A model generated the notes under the pieces. That model was not told the origin of the DNA, did no database searches, and saw nothing but the letters and a program-made list of their open reading frames with translations. From Symbiodinium natans (Eukaryota > Sar > Dinophyceae > Suessiales > Symbiodiniaceae): a DNA stretch of 22,500 nt. Where the stretch lies: NCBI GenBank assembly GCA_905221605.1, contig CAJNDS010000824.1, positions 212,501 through 235,000 on the forward strand. Direction: 5' to 3'. Position numbers and translations under genes: made by a program. Of the stretch, positions 8,268 through 15,600 are shown in pieces (positions within the stretch are counted from its first letter, which is position 1; every line of letters begins with the position of its first letter).

Positions 8268-8328
8268 TGGAACGAGCCTCTTCGTCTGCAAGATAGTGCC
8301 ATGAACGGAGGAGCTCATGCGTCTCAGG
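8268..8328 (+). CDS. candidate exon, gene B
   Basis: An AG acceptor not followed by G is followed by WNEPLRLQDSAMNGGAHASQ in phase 0, which exon 7915-7988 requires. A GT donor at 8329 lies within a lone TTTAG motif. It passes one base to 8570-8769, which starts with two. Weaker than the previous exons. Confidence 0.35.
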
Positions 8329-8569
8329 GTTTAGTTGGTTTAGGGTTCTTAGTAGCTGAGTAGGTAACTTTGAACCTGTTGGGGTATCTAGAATCCTACC
8401 ATGATTGAAAGGTTGACCTTTTCTCGCCCAGGCTACTCAGCAACTAGGGTTTCGTCTTGAGGTTTGAGTCTCAGAGATTCAGCCACGACTGGAGAGAATC
8501 TCTTCGTATGCCCCCGAGTGCGGGATGTACACATATCGACTTTGTGGCGTGCATGAGCCCTTTTTGCAG

Positions 8570-8769
8570 TGGCCGGCGGCACTGTATTCATTGGCGTAAC
8601 TGCCAACAAGAAACCACATTGCACAGCAAAAGGGGATCCATCATGCAGCCGCGTGACTAATACGACAAATCACGTTTCCAGTCGAAGCAAACGCTTGGTA
8701 GGTCCTTATGCGATCGTTTTGAGACTTGGGTTCTCCGCGTGTTCGTACAGCCCATCCGACTGGAACTGA
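8570..8769 (+). CDS. candidate last exon, gene B
   Basis: CCTTTTTGCAG acceptor, two bases, then AGGTVFIGVTANKKPHCTAK and on to YSPSDWN and TGA at 8767-8769. The frame is open for 66 codons. Two other + frames overlap its 5' side (8458-8600), one reading IQPRLERISSYAPECGMYTY, so this boundary is uncertain. The same frame continues after the TGA to 8961. Confidence 0.4.
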
Positions 8770-8961
8770 CCTATGCTTTGTAGCGAACGGGAGCCTCCGG
8801 TGAACCAGCGAGTTCTCTGGTCAGTCTGCTGGTGTGCCTGGCTCCAAGTCCACTCCCTCTTTTTGCAATTAGTTAGCAAAGTTTGGTTACAGAAGCATGC
8901 CCTCAGCTTCTTACCCTTGGGTGGTGCGGTTGCTGCATCGGCCACCAAGAGGTGCGTCTAA
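8770..8961 (+). other. coding-like frame continuing after a TGA
   Basis: In frame with 8570-8769: MLCSEREPPVNQRVLWSVCW through LSFLPLGGAVAASATKRCV and TAA. It is hydrophobic and tryptophan-rich in the middle. It could be coding past a disrupted stop, or chance. Confidence 0.25.
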
Positions 8962-9240
8962 ATAGATTCCTTTCATGTAGGCGTAGAGGCGATCTGCACG
9001 CAGATACAGTGTTGATACAGCCATCTTACAAGCGTGGCAGACAGCAGGCTTTTTGAACTTGTAGCCGTGGCCGGCAGTCGTCCGGCGGTAACCCGAAGAG
9101 AATTTGTAACCCACCGCTGCAACCAGACTTGGCATCTTACAGCAGACCTGTTGCGCATTGAGTTGTTCAGATGGTTTTTGTTCTTGCAAGTGTGAACAGA
9201 GGCCATCTGATTGCAGAGTCTGCGTGCCATAGCCAGAAGA
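8915..9240 (-). CDS. candidate minus-strand exon
   Basis: On the minus strand about 108 codons are open, including LVAAVGYKFSSGYRRTTAGH, then KKPAVCHACKMA and LYLRADRLYAYMKG. They end at a consensus donor GTAAGA (positions 8914-8909). Codon third positions are moderately GC-rich. This is the best sign of a gene opposite to the cluster. A second minus frame (8973-9326) overlaps it. No family recognised. Confidence 0.3.
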
Positions 9241-9405
9241 GCGTCAGTCTGTGGCATGCACCAAGATGGAGTGTAGGACATGTAGGCCAGATGTAGGTTA
9301 GGACTGGGGGGAGCCCAGTCACCCATGAATCGCTCCCCGGCGCAAGATTCCTGTAAATCCGTTCTTCAGGTATAGGGTCTTACAAGATGTAGGTTTAGGG
9401 TTCAG

Positions 9406-9565
9406 AAAAAGTGCTTGAGTCGAGCCCGGGGGGGCACCATGACAGAACTGCGATGCAGACCCGGCTACAGCATGCCTGGTTCTCCGCACATTCTGTTCTG
9501 CAGAACATCCCCGTGCTGCAAGATGGGATGTATAGGGGAGCTCCTCGCCGATCAGCAACTCCACT
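9406..9565 (+). CDS. candidate exon, gene C
   Basis: After GGGTTCAG the + frame reads EKVLESSPGGHHDRTAM, then LQHAWFSAHSVLQNIPVLQD, running into the CCCTAAA array at 9566. The 3' edge is not fixed, and the minus strand is also open (9319-9564). Confidence 0.35.
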
Positions 9566-9629
9566 CAAACCCTAAACCCTAAACCCTAAACCCTAAACCC
9601 TCAACCCTAAACCCTAAACCCTAAACCCT
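9566..9629 (-). repeat. CCCTAAA-sense array
   Basis: Nine units followed by a pyrimidine-rich tract leading to the acceptor at 9654. Confidence 0.95.
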
Positions 9630-9654
9630 TCTTGGTGCTTGTGGCTCCTTGCAG

Positions 9655-9707
9655 ACCAACTTACTGCCGGGATGATTTCGAGCTGGTTTTCCAATCTCGG
9701 ACTAGAG
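9655..9707 (+). CDS. candidate exon, gene C
   Basis: GGCTCCTTGCAG acceptor, one base, then PTYCRDDFELVFQSRTR and a GC donor at 9708; read-through would meet TAG at 9725-9727. The CCCTAAA array lies 26 nt before the acceptor, as at firm exons. Confidence 0.5.
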
Positions 9708-9740
9708 GCAGTGGTGTCGTGGAGTAGGCTGCTGCTGCTA

Positions 9741-9998
9741 CTACCTGTAGGGCTTGAGAACAACAACGACGAGTAACAGCGCCACGAGTATGAATAATAT
9801 GACTACTACAGCGATAATAAGTCTATGGGCAGTTTCGCTGCTAACTGCACCTGCATTGCTACTGCAGTTGCATTCGCCGTGTAGCTGCTTCCCTTGCCGC
9901 TGCCCTGATGTGCCTAGCCAGTGCGAGTTCGCCATGACACGTTTGCCTTTCGAAAGCATCGAGGTGCCTCTAGTCCAATGGGGAGCTGGGGGAGCCAT
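9741..9998 (-). other. minus-strand frame ending in a predicted membrane segment
   Basis: The frame ends LIIAVVVILFILVALLLVVV followed by a short basic tail (KPYR), which resembles a C-terminal tail anchor. The hydrophobic run is encoded by GTT/GTA/ATA-rich low-complexity DNA, and the + strand is also open (9754-10047, ending AAQCRELGIQWL). I cannot decide between them. Confidence 0.25.
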
Positions 9999-10358
9999 CG
10001 CTTCACGAGCTGCTCAGTGTCGAGAGCTTGGGATACAATGGTTGTAGGCACTTGGGGGGGCTGTAGTGGTGGTCAGAGCCCGATAGTAAACCCGCGAATC
10101 CCCAGTCGCCACCAGAACGTTCGCCATGCTCTTCTGGGTGGTGGGCCCCGGTCTAAGTGACCTGCACCTTTTTGAAGGCTCGCGGTTTGCGGGCCCCCCA
10201 AAGTCATACAGAGACCCCGCCCTCTCGTAGGAGTCTTTTGGGTTCCGGTTGCACAGCATGATTCGCACGGCTCCGACAGCTCCGCAAGCTCCTGGCCCTG
10301 TAGAGGTCTTGGGGAGATGCTGTCATGGCTGGGGCTGGCGGGGTCCAGCGGGGTCCAG

Positions 10359-10481
10359 GAGTCGTGTTGGCACTTGGACTCCGTCCCCCGCGTCGCTCAC
10401 ATCACAAAGTTGTGTGAGGACGTCGCATACGACGACCTTGGGGTCCCCACCACTGACATCTCTGTCAGTTCGGCTCTTGGG
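10359..10481 (+). CDS. candidate exon, gene C
   Basis: GGGTCCAG|G acceptor, then ESCWHLDSVPRVAHITKLC and EDVAYDDLGVPTTDIS with strongly GC-rich third positions, to a TGA at 10482-10484. Codon use makes this + frame much better than the annotatable minus frame opposite. The frame is open upstream to about 10175 without a start. The link to 10500-10621 requires a very short intron (about 32 nt from a GT at 10468) or a frameshift. Confidence 0.5.
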
Positions 10482-10499
10482 TGATACATCTGCCCTCAG

Positions 10500-10621
10500 C
10501 CAAGTACAGCCCAGCCCGCTTTGTGAGCGCCGACATCCGGCTTCAGCGTGCTGTATCTGGGCATAAGAAGCATCGGCTAAAACTCCTGTGGCCGTTTGAG
10601 GAAGCCCCGGTCCATGTTTGA
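10500..10621 (+). CDS. candidate last exon or shifted continuation, gene C
   Basis: After CTGCCCTCAG: KYSPARFVSADIRLQRAVSG, then HKKHRLKLLWPFEEAPVHV and TGA. It is clearly coding-like and basic. It overlaps the open frame of the preceding segment with a change of frame, so either a micro-intron or a disabling shift separates them. Confidence 0.5.
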
Positions 10622-10859
10622 AGATGCTCAAGGCAAGTGCTGTGTGGGCAAAAATCCTCGAGAGAGAGGCCGCTTGCCCCCACATGTGGCCTTCTCCATA
10701 GGGCCCCCGAGGCTTTCGATTCCGAAGCTGCCGCGAAGTAGAAGCGCATGGAGAGGCCCGCTTTGCTGGACCCTGGTCTTGGTGGCAGCTTGGGACGTCA
10801 GAACCCTAAGATTCAGTCTTGTGTTTTTTGTCCGAGACTCTCATGCTAGCCTACAGCGG
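10622..10859 (+). other. coding-like frames, unresolved
   Basis: The frame open from 10596 reads FEDAQGKCCVGKNPRERGR and later SAWRGPLCWTLVLVAAWDV. It meets GTGAGG at 10859, a good donor. Another frame gives KMLKASAVWAKILEREA. I cannot choose. Confidence 0.3.
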
Positions 10860-10894
10860 TGAGGGACAGGGCTGGTCAGTGGCCCAGTCATCAG

Positions 10895-11369
10895 CCCAGT
10901 CCAAGGTTTGGAATTCCTGGATGTTGAACTTCCTAGGAATCCTCCTGTTTCCCAAAAAGGAGATCCATTTGCGGTGTTCATCGAGAGAAGAGCAAGCACG
11001 GCCGCAGTGATTTCAATGCCGCTCGAACACCCCCAGGTTCCGAAACAATCAGGGCCAGGGCAGGCTAGGCCCCGCATACAGGCATGTTTATGGCTTAAAC
11101 GGGGGGCCGATACTGGCTTGAAGGAGGCGATTGCTGTATGGGGGCCTGACCTTAAGCTTTCTGTACAGTGTACAGCCCAATGTTTCGAAGTGCCACGCGA
11201 GGTCATGAGGGAACAGACCCCAAGCCAACCGAGTTCTAGCAGGGCAAGTGCGTCCCGCAGCCGGAGGATGAGATTTCCCATGACCCCGGGCTTCTTCACA
11301 AGTAACCTTGATGATTGGCCAGGGAAGATGACGCCAATCGGCAAAATCGGGGCAGGGCTTGTTGAGGGG
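10895..11369 (+). CDS. long uninterrupted coding-like frame, gene C region
   Basis: About 158 codons are open on +, including EFLDVELPRNPPVSQKGDPF, later LKLSVQCTAQCFEVPREVMR, a Ser/Arg-rich stretch and RFPMTPGFFTSNLDDWPGKM. It is far longer than any other exon here and runs straight into a CCCTAAA array. An AG acceptor at 10893-10894 is possible. The minus strand is also open over 10841-11344. No family recognised; it may be a retrocopy or an exon of another gene type. Confidence 0.4.
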
Positions 11370-11543
11370 AACCCTAACCCTAAACCCTAAACCCTAACCC
11401 CTAAACCCTAAACCCTAAACCCTAAACCCTAAACCCTAAACCCTAAACCCTAAACCCCAAACCCTAAACCCTAAACCCTAAACCCTAAACCCTAAACCCT
11501 GAACCCTAAACCCTAAACCCTAAACCCTAAACCCTAAACCCTA
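11370..11543 (-). repeat. CCCTAAA-sense array, near-perfect
   Basis: About 24 heptamers with few changes. Confidence 0.97.
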
Positions 11544-12058
11544 CTTGAAAACCTCCCCGAAAGCCCTGGACCTCAAACCCAAGTCACAGCTTCTTTTTTT
11601 GGGCGGATCCTAAACCCTTAACTCCTGAACCCTTATGGTGATTATTCTTATTGTTGTCATGATTGTTACTATTCTTGTTGCTATTGTTATTGTGAAAATA
11701 CTCATAGTCAGAATAATTATGATTGCAATATTTCCGATTAAGACTTTTGTGGTGATGATGCTTGTTATGGGTGGTTCGGTTGTTATGACTATTGTGGTAC
11801 TTTGGGTCATTTGATCAGTATTGAGTGATTGGGGTCATCCCGCAACCCTAAACCCTTGTAACCCTAAACCCTAAGCCCTTGTCCAAGCCCTAGACCTAAA
11901 CCCTAAACCCGTATGGATGTTTTTTTTTCTCACCCAATGGTCGTAGTGATGGTCGTGCCCCCTTCGAACGCAGGTGTTGCGGCTGGCCCCTAAACTTCCA
12001 GGTTTGCTCTCCACAATCAACAAAACAAAAACAATAATAGTTCTAATATTCTTCTTAG
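11544..12058. other. AT-rich low-complexity DNA with short CCCTAAA remnants
   Basis: From about 11630 to 11815 the + strand is TTATTGTT/ATTGTTGT-rich, far below the GC of its surroundings. The complementary bias (AACAAAAACAATAATAG) appears at 12010-12045. Short CCCTAAA remnants lie at 11843-11912. The stretch 11940-11973 has an open frame before GTGTTG but no clear acceptor. Confidence 0.6.
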
Positions 12059-12226
12059 AACATCAATAACCACAATCACAAGCACAGCAAGCATAGTGAC
12101 TTGAAGCGGAAAGCTTGCGATCTTGCGCTGCCAGCTTCGTGGAGTGTTTCATATTCCGGCATTGAGTGGTCTCCGCAAGTTTGCAAGACGCCCCTGCAGC
12201 TGGAGAGCTTTATGAAACGTTACTAG
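12059..12226 (+). CDS. candidate last exon, gene C region
   Basis: A strong acceptor (ATTCTTCTTAG) is followed by an Asn/His-rich start, then KRKACDLALPASWSVSYSG and IEWSPQVCKTPLQLESFMKR, to TAG at 12224-12226. The frame is protein-like over 55 codons. The TAG lies inside TAGGGTTTA, a single telomeric unit, and the same frame continues to 12439, so the stop may be secondary. Confidence 0.45.
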   Translation, partial: NINNHNHKHSKHSDLKRKACDLALPASWSVSYSGIEWSPQVCKTPLQLESFMKRY

Positions 12227-12439
12227 GGTTTATGGCTCGGGCTGCGTTGGATGTTGCTTTCCGCTGTTCCTGGCGCGCGTGTCAAAGGAAGGGTGCTCGC
12301 AGAAGACATGCCAGACCATGTGTGTGTTTTGTGTAGTCGGAGTGACACCAGCAGCCAACTGCCCTGCTCCAGTATTCCAGCCCCGTTGTCTTCTCCAAGT
12401 GCACAGCTCAAGCAGACATCACGTACTGCAGGGGCCTGA
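12227..12439 (+). other. coding-like frame continuing past TAG
   Basis: In frame with 12059-12226: RVLAEDMPDHVCVLCSRSD, then a Ser/Pro-rich stretch ending TSRTAGA and TGA. It could be the true C-terminus if the TAG is a recent change, or chance. Confidence 0.3.
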
Positions 12440-12479
12440 ATCATTCTAATAGGGTTCTGGGGGGGTATTTTTGGTATCA

Positions 12480-12587
12480 TTACAAAGGGGCCCTAAGGGA
12501 ATACTATTGCTATACTTACAAAGGGACCCTAAGGGAATATTATGACTCTAATTACAAAGGGGTCCTTAAAGGAATATTCTTAGTACA
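12480..12587 (+). repeat. 36-bp tandem repeat, three copies
   Basis: Copies start at 12480, 12516 and 12552, each beginning TTACAAAGGG and containing CCTAAGGGAATA or a close variant. Single relatives occur near 430, 2240 and 18210. It lies between gene C and the CFAP58 start. Confidence 0.8.
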
Positions 12588-12646
12588 GTATTCCCCTCCA
12601 GTACCCCGCACACAAAAGCCTTTGGCTTAGGGATCCTTTGGCAGCC

Positions 12647-12679
12647 ATGGCTGGCGAAGCCGAGGCTGCACCCAAGAGG
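12647..12679 (+). CDS. CFAP58: CFAP58 exon 1 (start)
   Basis: The ATG sits in GCAGCCATGGCT, a good initiation context, and begins MAGEAEAAPKR. The GT donor gives phase 0, matching exon 2. The family's N-terminus is variable, so this exon rests on context and phase, not on homology. Confidence 0.5.
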
Positions 12680-15600
12680 GTTGAGGGTTTGGGTTTTAGG
12701 CAATTTAGGGTTTGGGGTTTGGGGTTTGGGGTTTGGGGTTTAGGGTTTAGGGTTCAGGGTTCAGGGTTTAGGGTTCCGCCCCCCCCCCCCCCCAAAAGCC
12801 AAAGCCTTAAATCATGGGGGGAGGGGGGAGATTCCCCTATTGCGTGGGACTCCTTGCAAAAGGGGATTCTACTCGTTTGGGGTGCGAAGGGGGGTACCGC
12901 TATGTTAGGAAACAGCCGCAGTGGTGTAGTTGTTGGCTCTCCTCATACTCCCTTGCGTTGCAGGAGCTGGCCCCTGATTGCGCTGATACACCTGCTTTTG
13001 ACACTTTTAGTTCCAGGGCCCTAATCCCTAAACCAACCGAAAACCCTAAACCCTTAAAACTCTACACCCCTGAACCGCTAAACCCTAACCCTAAACCCTA
13101 AACCCTAAACCCTAAACCCTAAACCCTAAACCCCAAACCCACCAACCCACCAACCCTAAACCCTAAACCCTAAACCCTAAACCCTAAACCCTAAACCCTA
13201 AACCCTAAACCCTAAACCCTAAACCCTAAACCCTAAACCCTAAACCCACCAACCCACCAACCCACCAACCCACCAACCCAAGTCACCGGCAGGCCGCAGT
13301 GGTTGGCAAGGATGCGGCCGAGGGGGAGTTCGAGGCGAGTTCTGGGCTTTGCTTGTTGTGGTGGGGCGGTTTTGGGGTTTAGGGTTTAGGGTTTAGGGTT
13401 TAGGGTTTCGGGTTTAGGGTTTCGCATGTAGGGTTTCGGGCTAAAGGTTTGGGGTTCAGGGTTTCAAGGTTTTAGGCTGGCGAGGTTGAGGGTTGCTCGG
13501 CTTAGAGTTCAATGTGCCGCTTAGAGTTCAATGTTTGGGGCTTTAGGGGTCTTATAAGCTAATATCAAACCTCGAAGCACCCAGAAAAACCACCTCTGAG
13601 CCCCCTAAACCCTAAACCCTAAACCCTAAACCCTAAACCCTAAACCCTAAACCCTAAACCCTAAACCCTAAACCCTAAACCCTAAACCCTAAACCCTAAA
13701 CCCTAAACCCTAAACCCTAAACCCTAAACCCTAAAGGCTTGCAGAAGTCTCAGCCAGGCTTCGGCCTTCGAAGCCCTGGAGCGGGACTTCCAGGACGCGT
13801 TGGGGCGCCTTGAGCTTCGTTGGTTCGGTAGGGTTTAGGGTTTAGGGTTTAGGGTTTAGGGTCTTTAGGGTCTTTAGGGTCTTTAGGGTCTTTAGGGTCT
13901 TTAGGGTCTTTAGGGTCTTTAGGGTCGTTAGGGTCTTTAGGGTCTTTAGGGTCTTTAGGGTCTTTAGGGTTTAGGGTTTAGGAATGGCGGCACACTGCAG
14001 ATTTCCAATTCTCGCGTCCGGGGGCCCCAGGACACGCGGCGTCCCGGGACCCGGGAGCACCCGTGGGGGAGGGGGGGGGGGGGGGGGCGCCCGGGACCAC
14101 CCGTCCCGGGGGCCCCGGGACAACCCATATTGGGATATCTCTGACCACGGCAAACTTTGCCATGCCTATGGACAACTTTTCCATGCCCACGTAAAAGTTT
14201 ACCGAAGGACACTTTGGTAAAGTCTTCTGTGGGCATGGCAAAGTTGGCCGTGGGCACCTCCCCAATGCCCAGGGAGAAACTTTGCCATGCCCACGGAAAA
14301 ATTTACCATGCCCACGGAAAACTTTACCATGCCCAAAGCCACAAGGGCATTTTGGTAAATTGGCCGCCGTGGGCATGGCAAAGTTTTTTGTGGGCATGGT
14401 AAACAAACGAGTGGGCATGGTGAAGAAACTGGTGGGTTTCGGGTTTAGGGTTTAAGACAATTTAAGGGTTAGGGTTTGGGGTTTAGGGTTGAGGGTTGAG
14501 TTTTAAGGGTTTTGTGTTTTCAGGGCTTGAGGGTAATAGGGTTTACCCCCCCGGCAGATCATCCTTCAGTCGCCCCCAATCCCTCTGCACGCAGGAGCCC
14601 TTTTAATCCTTATACACATACCCTAAACCCTAAACCCTAAACCCGAATGGGCCTGAAGAACTCCCACTCCAACGAAATGGGCGATAAGAACCCTCAGTTC
14701 CCTAAAGGTTTACGGATCTTTAAGGCCATCCTTCCCTTTTTTGGTATAAGGAGGGACCCCTAGAAGGGACCTTCAATCTTCTTCCCCTTTATAACCCCCG
14801 AAAAATATACCTTCAATACCCCCTGAATAACCCCTGAGGTAAGGGTCCCTCCTTTAGTCCCTTGATTCCCGAATCAGGAGATCCTCCAAGAACTCGTTGG
14901 GGACAAGTCCCTGGAGCACTTCCGCAACGAGTGCCATCCCGAGGGCAGGAGTGTAGCGATGGCCTGTGTTGACATAGGGAAATCGAATAAAGAGATGTCC
15001 AGATTTTCACCAGCATTTTCCCAAGATTTCTATGCTGCGGCTTTAGGCAGCAGCGGCTGAGTGTTGGTTGTTGCTTTGTGGTGGTTTGGTAGCTGGGTTT
15101 CGGTACTGCCGGTGGCGGGGGGTTGTTGTTGCTGCTGGAGGTGGCTTATATGTCGCATTGCAGTGATCCCATGTCCCCAAGCCCTGACTCCTTAGACCCG
15201 CCGTCCTGCTTCGAGATACACCTGGTGCCTGAGCGGCAGAGGTACGAGAAGCTGCACCGAGCGCTGAAGAAATCGCACGATAGCGAGCCTGTTGCCCAGA
15301 TGCAAATCGCTACAAGTTCTGAGGCTTCCTTGTTGGCACCAACTCGGAACCCTTAGCCCGGAGCAGTAGATGCTACGCCGTCTCGGGACCAGACGCTTGA
15401 CCTGCAGCTCCATGTTTTCTCATCTTCGCATCTGCTTTCTCAGGAAGCACCTCATCAAAAAATGCAGGGAGCTGAACGCTGAAATTGTGCAGAATGCGGT
15501 CAAGGTGGGATTGGTCACTTCTGCTGTCACCCTGTCGCTCGCACAGTTTTTGTGTTGACCGGGACGGGTGGTCTACAGGAAAACTCGGGCTTCCGCGGAG

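Noticed and set aside
10841-11344. 167-residue minus-strand ORF
   Set aside because: The opposite + frame looks more protein-like in composition and suits the direction of neighbouring genes; the minus frame has no clear splice sites. Not excluded.
12620-12646. Spliced-leader or promoter signal before CFAP58
   Set aside because: An AG lies two bases before the ATG, but there is no relict leader sequence or known promoter motif to support a call.
13604-13735. Reading the arrays as a chromosome end
   Set aside because: Arrays occur in both orientations dozens of times, always with unique sequence on both sides, so they are interstitial.
13978-14418. Minus-strand ORF with seven-residue periodicity (MPT...F)
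   Set aside because: It is the translation of the 21-nt repeat cluster and poly-G tract, open in several frames at once.
14150-14435. CRISPR-like array of CCATGCCCAC repeats
   Set aside because: Copies are in both orientations, spacers are not unique or of constant length, there is no leader or cas gene, and the context is a eukaryotic intron.
14653-14763. Short ORF starting MGLKNSHSNEMGDK in CFAP58 intron 4
   Set aside because: 37 codons with no acceptor or homology; it sits within the intron defined by exons 4 and 5.
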